Origin: JAXGMQ01 sp964613055
GTDB taxonomy: Bacteria; Caldisericota; Caldisericia; JAAYUI01
Length of the DNA: 64,000 nt
NCBI GenBank assembly: GCA_964613055.1
Contig: CAZTGD010000002.1
Span: forward strand, 1 to 64,000
Reading direction: 5' to 3'
How positions within the stretch are numbered: the first letter of the stretch is position 1; each line of letters begins with the position of its first letter. Both the position numbers and the translations under genes were made by a program. Positions 10,101-18,206 of the stretch are shown in pieces. A model generated the notes under the pieces. That model did no database searches. It was not told the DNA's origin and saw only the letters and a program-made list of their open reading frames with translations.

Positions 10101-12389
10101 TACCTGAAATTCCCACAGGGTACAGTGATTCCAAGCCTTTCTAAAGCAGACATAACGGTCAATGGTACACCATGTCAGCAGAGTCCAGTAATTGACACCA
10201 CAAATAACACAATAGACTTGGTAACACCCGTATCTATAAATAACACAGAGGATGTTAGGGTGGATATTGCAAGAATCATAAATCCACCTGAGGGTACGTA
10301 TTCAATGCAGGTGTGGACTTCATCTCAACCGAAAGTTGTGCCTACGAGAGTGTATGAAATTGGTATTTCAACAGTTCAAAATCTAAGAGTGTCTGTAAAT
10401 CCAAGTTCAGTGGGACTCTCAGGTGCGTATACGATCGAGTTTAAGACCGGAGCATCAGGACAACTGAACATCGCAGATGAGATTATCATTCAGTTCCCAG
10501 TCGGAACAGTTGTACCATCAGCTATACTAGCAGATAAGATAGAAGTAAACGGTGTACTTTGTACAGTGCCTCCAATGATCAACGGATTACAGATGACCAT
10601 AAAGAATCCCATGCCGATTCAGAATGGACAGGATGTTGCGATAGTCATTGATGACAAAGCTGGTATAAAGAATCCTGTTATACCCAAACCTGATTATACT
10701 CTCAAGCTGGCAACAACAAGTGATTCGAAGTTTGTTGACTCTCTCCCGTATGAGATAGGTCAACTTTCCACACTACAAAATGTACAAGTCAAGGTTGAGC
10801 CACCAACGGTGAGTAAAAGTGCGAGATATCAGGTGAGTTTCCAGATTGGTCAAAATGGCGGCCTGTTCGGCGGAGACATAATCAGCATTCAGATGAATGA
10901 TCAGACACTGCCAACTGCAATACCCAAGTTGTATGTAACAGTAAATGGAGTCAATCCAGCCAATGATATTATCATTGACGGAAAGAGGTTAGAGATAGAA
11001 CTCAGTCAGGGTATTGCTCCAGGGCAGAACGCTGTGGTAATCATCGAAGCAAAAGCAGGAATTAAAAATCCAACAAAGCCTGGTAATGACTATAGATTGT
11101 CTGTATTCACAACAAAGGAGCCTTATGCTGTAGCATCGGAACCATTCTCGATAGAGAGTGAGATAGTAGTTTCCTACAGCATCATACCTTCTACACCAGA
11201 TGGAGATATGGGCTGGTATAAGACAGCGCCCATGATAACCCTCTCATGCAATGTATCAGCTGATATTATGTACAGGTATGAAGGTGGGCAGTATCAAACC
11301 TACACAGGACCGTTTACAGTAACACAGACAGGTCATGTGGTTATATACTATAAAGCAATAAGTATAACCTCACAGACCGAATCACTTGAAAAGGACATCG
11401 TGCTAAAATATGATCCAACTGAACCTGAGGTTGAATTCCCCGATTTCACATCAGGAGAAAAGTTACAGGTCAAGACTGGATCGCATAAGATATGTGGTTC
11501 TGTTTCTGATTCATCAGATGTGAAGTTGACGATGAATGGGTCCCCGGTGTCCATTGGAAGTGATGGCTCTTTCTGTGTTGATGTAGCACTCGTATCTGGT
11601 GAGAATACATTTGAGTTCTGTGCGACTGACTATGCCGGAAATAAGGTCTGTCAGACAATAGTCATTGAGAAAAAGGATAAACCGCCAGTATTCGTCATAG
11701 ATGAACCATCATTCATGGCTAGGGTTTCTGATACCGAGTTCCCATATGACTCTGCTTCAAATACACATCAATTGAAAGTGATCCTACATGTAAAGGGCTC
11801 TACGGAATCAGGTATAGCTCAAGTGGTTATAACTCCAAAAACAGTAGCGGGTGAATCACATACTATAAGTGTTAATCCAGACGGTTCATTTGAGGGTGAC
11901 GCAACATTCAATGCTATTGGAGGGTTGAATGAGTATGAAGCCGTTGTTACTGATACACTTGGTAATGTAGCAACGCAGAAGATAAAACCAATTGTTTCAG
12001 TTGATTTCAGGTTACCAATAGATCAGACTACAGCAACATTGAACGGTGATCCGGTTTCATTGCTCGCGGCACCTTATATCTCTGAATCATGGAGGACCAT
12101 GGTCCCATTTAGGGTGATGGGCGAAGCCATAGGCGCTGAAATTGGTTGGGATGGTAACTCAAGAACAGCCAGCTTTACACTCGGAAATACTACAATTAGT
12201 CTGAAGATCGGTAGCAACAAAGCAACTGTGGTAAAGGGTGGTGTCTCAAGCACGGTAACCCTCGATGCGCCAGCCGTCATCAAAAATGGATCGACTATGG
12301 TGCCATTCCGTTTTGTGGCAGAAAACTTTGGGGCTACAGTTACATGGGATGGAAACACCAGAACAGCGATGATGGTGTATCCAAAGTAA
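4200..12389 (+). CDS. Giant secreted stalk-domain surface protein, 2729 aa
   Basis: The ATG at 4200 follows AAGGAGG at 4188-4194. Residues 1 to about 29 form a signal peptide: MRR, a hydrophobic core and an Ala-rich cleavage region (PAVAG). Then come about nine modules of ~130-170 residues (bases about 4290-8660) with the pattern FP/IP, VTVNG, P, AG..NP and TS.EP. Ig-like blocks follow at about 8680-9990, three more repeats at about 9990-11150, an Ig block opening with PDGDMGWYK (about 11190), one more beta module and a C-terminal stalk domain (about 12000-12389; MVPFRVMGEAIGAEIGWD, TMVPFRFVAENFGATVTWD). A polyproline stretch sits near residues 558-565. It is secreted and probably cell-surface-attached, with structural or adhesive function inferred. 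No LPXTG, S-layer-homology or transmembrane anchor is visible. G+C is uneven: the line at 6121 is 33%. Confidence 0.8.
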   Translation: MRRFASIAIAILMIVNILPMAVTAMPAVAGTVTVVVQDVPGVAQKAIARTGGYIIQLDYTLGENALTQAEPTTCGAVAPDHQHGIKVKIPNNFPVPSANNLDEGYITAVFTVGGGAITPVYTDGMYAYFYFNQASAGDVITVRYGDPANGLTMPERPNRYTFSFYARISDNEELLCPGNMKEFTSPTTGFQTVTPSPQVYVLTNMTPATLTFDPNTELTTTEMTVQFTLGAGEERSLYQGDIIRIQLDYDAAAGAFIADAAPGFVPRTTQVPLSINKEYVKVNGSKCSVSPTITQMAGGNYQIDVFIPRDIRCSNTSGRSVKIEFAKEANIVNGAGSPFERNALIQTLRGNLVPVEPNPDVSDGVVDGFLTSTAYRIGSVVSSPAVTVTPNEVGENAAYTIGLAPCGDPGSLQFGNNGTLLKNNGTISFQFPSGTTIPSSISPGTITVDNISTASGPTVVSKIPQVSRNTITIQTPVDINAGDCIVVQFLNSAHIENPSVGDDNYYINIWTSQEPTVISSMVYSIVNPGWARVNVSPNISFTDAYLWPGSQSGYGLPPPPPPPSPWEHAKYWQFYNTFAQTNLTSGAKYTIQFSLPQDATITANTSNIDITFDQEYSPIFNNWFAMPAPNPWTNPSQYFSVNGVQCGFGNVTYNVANRAFRIISPVSVNPEEQLTITISEGFGLYNPDLDEETRQFQIGIDYNASGANPGDNPIPDIMSDSYLIKTEINDVQHQVLTPVVNEISGWTVSFNLGDKGNMQCSKPNLIPGDTIEIMFPSGVSLPTTSIPGGTIRINTWSAGTYFIQNAYFNGDILYITVPSSLGSIVENERVTIMIPETIAIKNPSSIASLSVAVRTSSEPTWVYSNPENIGTKVQTVGVTVTPNTSESRDDNCQIGSSEISIQFKIGSSGSLSAGDFVLLSMPLQYDAFGNPIHPSNGFDPGPLLPQIPSGSLLLNGIPNASPLTWFPRGSSVNGGNWWHIAIPVQTYLAAGSHLDIQILADAGIINPTILKTPTLYTMEISTSREPAWIQTPTFDIVEKICIDCSDVNHQVQFGHAPSVSITDLESDVEWNLGFQIPSLIANAPFGSLDSGIDKITIEFPPSISLPAYVDPLKVGVRNVSPGPFTWCSEVTTNGNNLIITTPIDITVPLVQIRIRDGSGILTPSIPGNHTLKIWTSALTTPVDTCPFTVRARGITQATVVPITSHARPSGSINNAPNTEYTITFNVGAYGALSVGDEINIQFVGNSVTQVAPDFAPTAFPADAVTVNGIQCKLPVTYNETANLFISIKTPVPISPGGEVKVVLTKGCRIKNPLQPSTPNANPDTVGWPEEYLDRSGNDYFVEISTNKEITPIQSKEYEILPQAVCTRPEIVNDPCMTGATSDYSISIYTHRNINAGGNIRVRFPEGFYLPNNMASNMIRVNGKLCTEKIDVEGYNVTIPIPEAVNAYDLLTIDFDSYLGLQNPDIQGKHIIYASVGSAGTWVGQYYEVCESRNISKLQVSNSSGRVTSVTIPQGGVMDFSAQAFDEHNVAITKDVLYSWMFVPSAGSYAIIGHISPLEGRMTTFTAGEMGDGTLYCYATYGNKTISTSVDIMISGEAMSLIISPGGQMTLVKDECYTYSAQLYDDNSPPHMITNGVVYSWDVSNENVAKATPATGQSTQLCPIASGSGVITCKAVYNGKEVIASSDFMVKEGIFALRPRPTDDLGQLKVGQVSTELYFELVDENGAPKFAEETMNVSVESTSPTSRFSEDKINWSGTNKIELQIVKGFSQTQYFYFSDSAIGNVSMTASSPDVVSGTIRVRMMGPSANLTFTNPYRITSAGSPTEKLTLSMVDEYGLVSPPSSDITIQLTSHLIVDGVVSQQTSSTGEFSLSKSSWSNLSGGLITMRAGQQTIDVFYRDTFKGKYSIKATSVFNGMATQTLEITDETGVEGNLTVTVENPIENVDSNYSIDFRTGYGGEMSAGVDHIYLKFPQGTVIPSLSKADITVNGTPCQQSPVIDTTNNTIDLVTPVSINNTEDVRVDIARIINPPEGTYSMQVWTSSQPKVVPTRVYEIGISTVQNLRVSVNPSSVGLSGAYTIEFKTGASGQLNIADEIIIQFPVGTVVPSAILADKIEVNGVLCTVPPMINGLQMTIKNPMPIQNGQDVAIVIDDKAGIKNPVIPKPDYTLKLATTSDSKFVDSLPYEIGQLSTLQNVQVKVEPPTVSKSARYQVSFQIGQNGGLFGGDIISIQMNDQTLPTAIPKLYVTVNGVNPANDIIIDGKRLEIELSQGIAPGQNAVVIIEAKAGIKNPTKPGNDYRLSVFTTKEPYAVASEPFSIESEIVVSYSIIPSTPDGDMGWYKTAPMITLSCNVSADIMYRYEGGQYQTYTGPFTVTQTGHVVIYYKAISITSQTESLEKDIVLKYDPTEPEVEFPDFTSGEKLQVKTGSHKICGSVSDSSDVKLTMNGSPVSIGSDGSFCVDVALVSGENTFEFCATDYAGNKVCQTIVIEKKDKPPVFVIDEPSFMARVSDTEFPYDSASNTHQLKVILHVKGSTESGIAQVVITPKTVAGESHTISVNPDGSFEGDATFNAIGGLNEYEAVVTDTLGNVATQKIKPIVSVDFRLPIDQTTATLNGDPVSLLAAPYISESWRTMVPFRVMGEAIGAEIGWDGNSRTASFTLGNTTISLKIGSNKATVVKGGVSSTVTLDAPAVIKNGSTMVPFRFVAENFGATVTWDGNTRTAMMVYPK

Positions 12390-12409
12390 TACTACTCATA
12401 TATAAATGA

Positions 12410-12448
12410 ACAGAAAGGGGAGTCCATTAGGGCTTCCCTTTCTGTTTT
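12410..12448 (+). terminator. Rho-independent terminator of the 2729-aa gene
   Basis: ACAGAAAGGG (12410-12419) pairs with CCCTTTCTGT (12436-12445), with further G-U/A-U pairs inside, followed by TTTT. It lies 21 bases after the stop codon. Confidence 0.85.
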
Positions 12449-12457
12449 ATGACTAGA

Positions 12458-12485
12458 TTGACTTAGTGACGTAATGACTTAGAAT
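12458..12485 (+). promoter_or_regulatory. Promoter of tldD-tldE
   Basis: The -35 TTGACT (12458-12463) and -10 TAGAAT (12480-12485) each match consensus at five of six positions and are 16 bases apart. The predicted start near 12492 leaves a ~22-base leader containing AAAGGAG, which supports the TTG at 12514 over an earlier TTG at 12496. Confidence 0.7.
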
Positions 12486-12513
12486 AAAAGAAATCTTGAT
12501 AAAGGAGAGACAA

Positions 12514-13947
12514 TTGAAGAAACTCATCAAAAGGGCGTTATCAAAAGCTACCAAAACTGGCGCAAGTTATTCGGATATGAGGGTAATCAGCCGACAGAAT
12601 GAAAGCATTCACACAAAGAACGGAGATGTTGATGTACTAACATCAAATGATAATAGAGGTTTCGGTATCAGGGTGATTTCAGACGGTGCATGGGGATTCT
12701 CTTCCTCATCAGTGATAAATGAAACTGAAGTAGACAGAGTTGCGCAGGAGGCAGTGGATATAGCAAAAGCTTCGGCAAAGGTTTTAAGAGAAAAGGTGAA
12801 ACTCGATGAGGGTGAGGTGCATGTCGATGATGTACCAGCTGGAGTGAAGGATGATCCTCGAAACGTGCCATTGTCTGATCGGGTGAAGTTTGCACTTGAA
12901 GCTGATAAAACAATGAAAATGGATGGTATTGTAGACCGGTCAGTTAATCTGAATAACATCCATGAAGACAAGTATTTTGGCTCCTCTGAAGGGGCGATGA
13001 TATATCAGGAAGACGTTAAAGTGGGAGCAGGATTGAATGCTGTAGCATCGGATGGAAACGATATCGCGAGAAGATCATATCCAGCTTCATTTGGAGGTGT
13101 GTTTTCAAGGGATGGCTGGAGTTATGTGAAGAAACATAATCTCGTTGAGAATGGCTCAAAAACAGCTAAAGAAGCCATTGAGATACTAAATGCCAAACCA
13201 TGCCCTAAAGGTAAGAAGGACTTGGTTATTGAGGGTTCACAACTAGCACTTCAACTGCATGAGTCGATCGGTCATCCCGTTGAGCTGGATAGGGTGTTTG
13301 GCACTGAAGCCGCCTTTGCCGGTAAATCTTTTATAAAAACAGATATGATGGGAAACTTCAAGTATGGATCAGATATCGTCAATGTTACGGCAGATGCAAC
13401 AATACCACGTGCATTTGGTGGTTTTGCTTATGATGACGATGGCATCAAAGCAAAGAGAGTGCATATAATAAAGGAAGGTATCTTCCAACGATTTCTTGAT
13501 TCAAGAGAAGATGCAGCAAGGGTTGGTATGAATTCAATGGGAGCCAACAGAGCCAGTTCGTGGGATAATATACCCATTGTGAGGATGGTCTCTGTAAACC
13601 TGGAGCCCGGAGATGCAACATTCGATGAGTTAATATCAGATGTAAACGATGGAATTTATGTCTCTACGGTCTTGACATGGTCTATCGATGACATGCGTCT
13701 CAATTTTCAATTTACAACTCAGCTTGGTTGGGAGATAAAGAACGGGAAATTAGGCGACATGATAAAACGACCTACATATACAGGAATTAGTTATGAATTC
13801 TGGCGTTCTTGTGACGCGATTGGCAATAAGGATATGTGGAAGGTGTGGGGGGTTCCCAACTGTGGTAAGGGGCAACCCATGCAATTAATGCATGTATCTC
13901 ACGGTACATCGCCTTCAAGATTCAGATCCGTGCAGGTGGGGGTGTAG
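12514..13947 (+). CDS. tldD: TldD, zinc metalloprotease subunit
   Basis: TldD pairs with TldE (PmbA) to make a cytoplasmic heterodimeric protease that degrades unfolded peptides and, in some bacteria, matures peptide natural products. The zinc motif HESIGH lies at residues 249-254 (family HExxxH), followed by the conserved GTE. The length, 477 aa, is normal. I chose the TTG at 12514 because AAAGGAG (12501-12507) sits 6 bases upstream and the promoter above would initiate just before it. tldE follows one base after the stop. No peptide substrate or RiPP cluster is visible nearby, so a general protease role is the default. Confidence 0.93.
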   Translation: MKKLIKRALSKATKTGASYSDMRVISRQNESIHTKNGDVDVLTSNDNRGFGIRVISDGAWGFSSSSVINETEVDRVAQEAVDIAKASAKVLREKVKLDEGEVHVDDVPAGVKDDPRNVPLSDRVKFALEADKTMKMDGIVDRSVNLNNIHEDKYFGSSEGAMIYQEDVKVGAGLNAVASDGNDIARRSYPASFGGVFSRDGWSYVKKHNLVENGSKTAKEAIEILNAKPCPKGKKDLVIEGSQLALQLHESIGHPVELDRVFGTEAAFAGKSFIKTDMMGNFKYGSDIVNVTADATIPRAFGGFAYDDDGIKAKRVHIIKEGIFQRFLDSREDAARVGMNSMGANRASSWDNIPIVRMVSVNLEPGDATFDELISDVNDGIYVSTVLTWSIDDMRLNFQFTTQLGWEIKNGKLGDMIKRPTYTGISYEFWRSCDAIGNKDMWKVWGVPNCGKGQPMQLMHVSHGTSPSRFRSVQVGV

Positions 13948-13948
13948 C

Positions 13949-15253
13949 ATGTATATTTTGAATAAAGCTAAGTTGGCATTGGATTCAGCCAGTGGAGACA
14001 AAATTGATGTCATTGTTGAAAAAAATGTGAGATCGTTGACACGTTACGCTAACTCTCAAATTCACCAGAATGTAAAAAAAACTGACGGGTCAGTTCGAGT
14101 TCGAGTTATCAGGAATGGCAAAACAGGTGTAGCGAACACCAATTCGTTCGATGATGAGGATATTAAGGCTTGTGCCAAACGCGCTGGAGAGATTGCTGAA
14201 TTATCAGAGAAGAATCCCGTTGATTATGAACTTCCATCTCCAGTTGAGTATGAAGAAATACCATCAATTGACAGTGAAACAGCCAACCTCAGTCCAAATG
14301 ACAGAGCAGATATGGTGGCAAGGATAGTGGGAGTTGCTGATAAGGATAATCTGAAGATTGCAGGTGCTGTCAGCAATGAAGTCGCATCATTTGCTGTAGT
14401 AAATAACAACGGAGTTGAGGTTGAGCAGAGCTATACGACTGCAGATGTGTCAGTAACCGCAATGGACGATGATTCCTCTGGACAGGCTGAAAGACAGTCA
14501 CCATGCATTTCAGATATTAATCCTGTTGAGGTCGCTCAAGAGGCTTGCAGAAGAGCCGTCCTGGGAAGAAATCCAAAGACCATTGAACCAGGTGAATATG
14601 AAGTGATCATGCTTCCGTACGCCGCTTCTGAGATGCTCAGATACATGTACTACACTGGAGCCTCTGCTGTGAGTGCTGACGCTGGAACCAGCTGGATGGA
14701 CAAAAGCTTAGATAAAAAGGTTTTGTCTGACAAACTGACTATGGTAGACGATCCATTCAATCCAAAGCTAGCCCAAAGTAAAACAGATGCAGAAGGTTTC
14801 CCAAAGAAGAAGTTAACGCTCATTGATAGTGGAAAACCCAAGAATATACTGTTCAACAGTTACTACAGCAAGAAGATGAACAGACCTAATACTGGTCATG
14901 CAACGGGCGGATATGGACCATTCCCTTTGCATATTGTTATGACACCAGGTGACAAATCGGTAGATGAGATGATATCGACAGTAAAGAAAGGCGTTTTGAT
15001 CTCGAGGTTCTGGTATACGAATATCATGGATCCGATGACTGTTCAGTTGACGACTATGACCAGGGATGGTCTTTTCCTGATAGAGGATGGGAAGATAACA
15101 TCTGGCCTGAAGAATATGCGTGTAACCGATAAAATGCTGAAGGTATTCTCAGGTATTAAATCTGTAGGCAATGAACAGATACAAACGGGTGGAATGCTTA
15201 CCCCGGCTTATCATCTTGATGGTTTGAATTTCTCTGGAAAGACCAAGTATTAG
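13949..15253 (+). CDS. pmbA: TldE/PmbA, non-catalytic partner of TldD
   Basis: This 434-aa protein belongs to the same fold family as TldD but lacks the HExxxH motif, as expected for TldE, which helps form the substrate chamber. The ATG at 13949 follows AGGTGGGGG and comes one base after the tldD stop, so the two are translationally coupled. The glycine-rich C-terminal half (TGHATGGYGPF and the later DGLNFSG) is typical of the family. An intrinsic terminator follows, so the transcript is bicistronic. Confidence 0.92.
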   Translation: MYILNKAKLALDSASGDKIDVIVEKNVRSLTRYANSQIHQNVKKTDGSVRVRVIRNGKTGVANTNSFDDEDIKACAKRAGEIAELSEKNPVDYELPSPVEYEEIPSIDSETANLSPNDRADMVARIVGVADKDNLKIAGAVSNEVASFAVVNNNGVEVEQSYTTADVSVTAMDDDSSGQAERQSPCISDINPVEVAQEACRRAVLGRNPKTIEPGEYEVIMLPYAASEMLRYMYYTGASAVSADAGTSWMDKSLDKKVLSDKLTMVDDPFNPKLAQSKTDAEGFPKKKLTLIDSGKPKNILFNSYYSKKMNRPNTGHATGGYGPFPLHIVMTPGDKSVDEMISTVKKGVLISRFWYTNIMDPMTVQLTTMTRDGLFLIEDGKITSGLKNMRVTDKMLKVFSGIKSVGNEQIQTGGMLTPAYHLDGLNFSGKTKY

Positions 15254-15274
15254 TAGATATTCAATGACCTTTAT

Positions 15275-15314
15275 GGGGACTGTTTTGTAATAGACAGTCC
15301 CCTATTAGTTTTTT
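15275..15314 (+). terminator. Rho-independent terminator of tldD-tldE
   Basis: GGGGACTGT (15275-15283) pairs with ACAGTCCCC (15294-15302) and is followed by TATTAG and a run of six T. Confidence 0.85.
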
Positions 15315-15347
15315 GGAGTAACGAAGGTAACTATATATTTTAATCAT

Positions 15348-15498
15348 TTGACACATGTTCGTTCGAATTTAAAGTTATTGGTTGAGTTGAATCGGTAATA
15401 TTCCACGTGGAAAAATAGTATTTTAAATATCATTCAATTATATTATAAAACCGACTTTTGGGTAGTTCGATTACTCGAATGAACTATAAGAAATAGTT
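15348..15498. promoter_or_regulatory. A+T-rich upstream region of the lipoprotein gene with several dyads
   Basis: The region holds a TTGACA hexamer (15348-15353) without a convincing -10 at the right spacing. It also has a perfect 12-base palindrome TTCCACGTGGAA (15401-15412), TTCGA/TCGAA (15466-15470/15475-15479) and AACTAT/ATAGTT (15482-15487/15493-15498). These are candidate operator sites or leader hairpins for the gene at 15525; no regulator is encoded beside it. Confidence 0.35.
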
Positions 15499-15524
15499 AA
15501 GTGTATGAACACTAGGAGGATAAG

Positions 15525-16802
15525 ATGAGAATAAATAGATTATCTGTAACATGCGTAATTGTCATGATACTTATTATTGGAGTTGTAGCTTTGACATCAT
15601 GCAAATTTACCGAAGAGATATCAAAATCGGAGGATATAACTGTTGCAAATAAATTCAGGGATATTATCGATCATGATGTGGATACAACATACTTTGAACA
15701 CTGTTTTGATTGTAACCAAGTAGAAGAGTCAGAATATCAGGGTTCTTATGAAAATGAAGGAAAGCTGAGTATACGGTGGGAGAAGGCATGGAAATCAGTA
15801 GTAGAAACTTTTGCTGATTTCAGTATTAAGTCTCTAAATACTGGTTGGTCTGTTTTGGACTCTAACACTGATAACATTTATGGTGTTTCAAATTGTATTA
15901 TTGACACTAGTAATGGAGAAACAGTAGAAAGAGAAGATGTACCATGTAATGGAGCATATAATCCGTTATTCAGAAAAAATGCTGTTACAGTTTCACCTAT
16001 TAATACAATCAAGATATCAGATAATACACTAATGATAATCGCGAACGATATTCATTATATCGACTGCAATACTAATGATGTTGTTTTAACGGACGAAGAA
16101 GCAAAAATGCCTGGATACTTCAGAATAACAAACAAGTATATATATTATGCATTTAATCATAATTGGCATAGTGAAGAACTCAATATCTATACTAGAGAGA
16201 TCAATAATATTAACTACAAGATTGACATCGGAAGCTTTGAAAACGTATTCTGTTTCAATGATAGGGTCTGGTTACAGGACGGTACTAAACTAGTGGAGTA
16301 TATCGAAAATGATAACACATTTGGCGATACCATCAATGCTATGAGCTATGTATCTGATAATAACAGCGACAAGATGGACCTCCTGGGTTATGACTACTTC
16401 AATGACCACATCCTTGGTTACATTTACACAGATGAGAAGAACAAAAAAGATTATTCATTTGATGCTTATGAACACTACTTTCCGTTAACACGTTACCCAC
16501 AAATGGGACTATATGATAGAAGTGTTACCACATACTTCCTTTTTCACCCCGAACATCCTCAGGATGTTGTCTATCTTGACGAAGACATACTCGGCTCAAT
16601 GGATGCTAGAGTTAAGGTGCTGGGTGCTCATTTCATAGTAGAAAACAATGAAGTCCTCAAATGCATAGACCCCTTTAAGGGTGAAGACATCTGGTGGATA
16701 GACAGGGAAGATGTAGGTCAGGAAGCAAAGATACTCTGGGCAGATGAAAGAGGTGTTCTGGTATACAGTCGTTCACACCGGAAGTTATACTGCTTTGAGT
16801 AG
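15525..16802 (+). CDS. Predicted lipoprotein with PQQ-propeller-like C-terminus
   Basis: The ATG at 15525 has an excellent AGGAGG 5 bases upstream. A hydrophobic N-terminus ends in a lipobox (LTSC, Cys26), so the mature protein should be lipid-anchored outside the membrane. The body (425 aa) is rich in Asp, Asn and Tyr and has short beta-strand-like segments. The C-terminal stretch (VLKCIDPFKGEDIWW, then KLYCFE) resembles PQQ-like beta-propeller repeats. I do not recognise a specific family. The gene stands alone after a terminator and converges on murF. Its base composition is A+T-rich (the line at 16021 is 30% G+C). Confidence 0.7.
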   Translation: MRINRLSVTCVIVMILIIGVVALTSCKFTEEISKSEDITVANKFRDIIDHDVDTTYFEHCFDCNQVEESEYQGSYENEGKLSIRWEKAWKSVVETFADFSIKSLNTGWSVLDSNTDNIYGVSNCIIDTSNGETVEREDVPCNGAYNPLFRKNAVTVSPINTIKISDNTLMIIANDIHYIDCNTNDVVLTDEEAKMPGYFRITNKYIYYAFNHNWHSEELNIYTREINNINYKIDIGSFENVFCFNDRVWLQDGTKLVEYIENDNTFGDTINAMSYVSDNNSDKMDLLGYDYFNDHILGYIYTDEKNKKDYSFDAYEHYFPLTRYPQMGLYDRSVTTYFLFHPEHPQDVVYLDEDILGSMDARVKVLGAHFIVENNEVLKCIDPFKGEDIWWIDREDVGQEAKILWADERGVLVYSRSHRKLYCFE

Positions 16803-16851
16803 GGATAAAGATTGTAAGAGACACACTTAATTATTTCACGTCTGAAGCTGG

Positions 16852-16878
16852 ATCAATTACTGTTTAAAACGAATTGAT
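16852..16878. terminator. A+T-rich inverted repeat between convergent genes
   Basis: ATCAATT (16852-16858) and AATTGAT (16872-16878) form a 7-bp inverted repeat with a 13-base loop between the lipoprotein stop and the murF stop. It could act weakly as a terminator in either direction; it is A+T-rich and lacks a clear T-tract. Confidence 0.25.
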
Positions 16879-16880
16879 AA

Positions 16881-18206
16881 TTATGACTCTGTAGAAATAA
16901 GCAGTTCGATAATATTGCCCATATTCATCGAGTTAGAACCTTTAACCAGCAACCAATCGCCATCCCTCAACTTTGTTTTCAATGTATTAACCAATGTTTG
17001 AATTGAGTTGTAATGATTAGCACCAGGGCAGGCATGGGCAATATGTTTTGATAATTCACCGTAGCAGAATACACCGTCAAGGCTGAGTCTTGAAACAAAC
17101 TCACCCAAACTGGTGTGAATCTGTTCGGTATTCTCGCCCATTTGAAGCATATCTGAGAGAACGGCGAACTTCCTGCCATCTCTCCTGTCCAAAGCCTTCA
17201 GGTTCTCTCTCATAGATACTGGATTAGCGTTATAACTTTCATCGATAATACTGAAGCCCTGTTTTGATTTTAACACCCTTCCCCTACCTTCAACGGGTGA
17301 GAATTTAGCAACAACCTCGATAGATTGTTTCAGAGAGACACCATACTCCAACCCCACAGCAATTGCAGAAAGTGTGTCATACAAAAAGTGTATCGTTGGG
17401 GTTTTTGGTGTAACTGTGTATGTTTTTGTGCCTGCAGTGATGATGAACTTATCCTCAATAAGATCACCCGACACATCAGCTTTCCGATTGATACCAAAAG
17501 TTACAACCTTACAGCGCGTGAGTTCTCTCATCTGTGAAACCCTTGGATCATCGTTATTGAGTATCGCAACTCCACCAACCGGAAGAGAGGAGATGAGATA
17601 GCCCTTGGCTTTGGCTACACCATCCATGTCTTTAAGCCTCTCTAGGTGAGTTTGACCAACGTTTGTAACCACCGCCACTCGAGCGGTGATGATCCTCATC
17701 AATTGGGGTAATTCATCGAAATGCGAACCAGAGAGTTCAGCTACGAACAGTTCGGTATCAGATGTAAGATGCTTAAGAGATATTGGTATCCCTATTGGTG
17801 TATTCTTATTTCCTTCATTCCCAACGGTGACATATTTTGTTGATAGTATCTGAGTTGTGAGTTCCTTCGTTGTCGTTTTTCCTGCTGAACCTGTTATCCC
17901 AACTACCTCTGCAGAAAACTTATTGAAATAGTAGTTGGCGATCTTGATCAATGCTTCTTTTGTTGATTCAACAACGATAACAGCTGTCTTCGAGTTAATT
18001 TCTCTTTCAGAAACTATGAGTACCGCTCCCCGCTCAGAAGCCTGTAAAACGTGTTTATGTCCATCTGAGTGTTCTCCAACAATACAGAAGAATACCTCGC
18101 CATCAACAATCAGTCTGCTATCCACAGCGAATCCGGCAACTGGAGTGTCGGAGAAACTACCGTTTGCTCCAAGCACCTGTGCGATTTCATAGACGGTCAG
18201 ATTCAT
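16881..18206 (-). CDS. murF: MurF, UDP-MurNAc-tripeptide D-Ala-D-Ala ligase
   Basis: MurF adds D-Ala-D-Ala to the UDP-MurNAc-tripeptide in the cytoplasm using ATP. The N-terminal domain carries FAVDSR (residues 26-31), then the P-loop GITGSAGKTT (103-112), NEGNKNTPIG, VTNVGQTHLE, NNDDPR and the C-terminal DESYNANP and LVKGSNSMNM motifs. All are as expected for MurF, and 441 aa is the normal length. It overlaps the murE end by 20 bases and is the last gene of the minus-strand run; mraY, murD and ftsW do not follow, so the division and cell-wall cluster is cut short here. Confidence 0.95.
   Translation of the reverse strand: MNLTVYEIAQVLGANGSFSDTPVAGFAVDSRLIVDGEVFFCIVGEHSDGHKHVLQASERGAVLIVSEREINSKTAVIVVESTKEALIKIANYYFNKFSAEVVGITGSAGKTTTKELTTQILSTKYVTVGNEGNKNTPIGIPISLKHLTSDTELFVAELSGSHFDELPQLMRIITARVAVVTNVGQTHLERLKDMDGVAKAKGYLISSLPVGGVAILNNDDPRVSQMRELTRCKVVTFGINRKADVSGDLIEDKFIITAGTKTYTVTPKTPTIHFLYDTLSAIAVGLEYGVSLKQSIEVVAKFSPVEGRGRVLKSKQGFSIIDESYNANPVSMRENLKALDRRDGRKFAVLSDMLQMGENTEQIHTSLGEFVSRLSLDGVFCYGELSKHIAHACPGANHYNSIQTLVNTLKTKLRDGDWLLVKGSNSMNMGNIIELLISTES

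Noticed and set aside
4290..11150. Repeats in the surface genes as a CRISPR array
   Set aside because: The repeats are ~400-base protein modules in frame and differ in sequence; there are no short identical repeats with spacers.
15348..15376. TTGACA at 15348 as a sigma-70 promoter for the lipoprotein gene
   Set aside because: No acceptable -10 hexamer lies 15-19 bases downstream.
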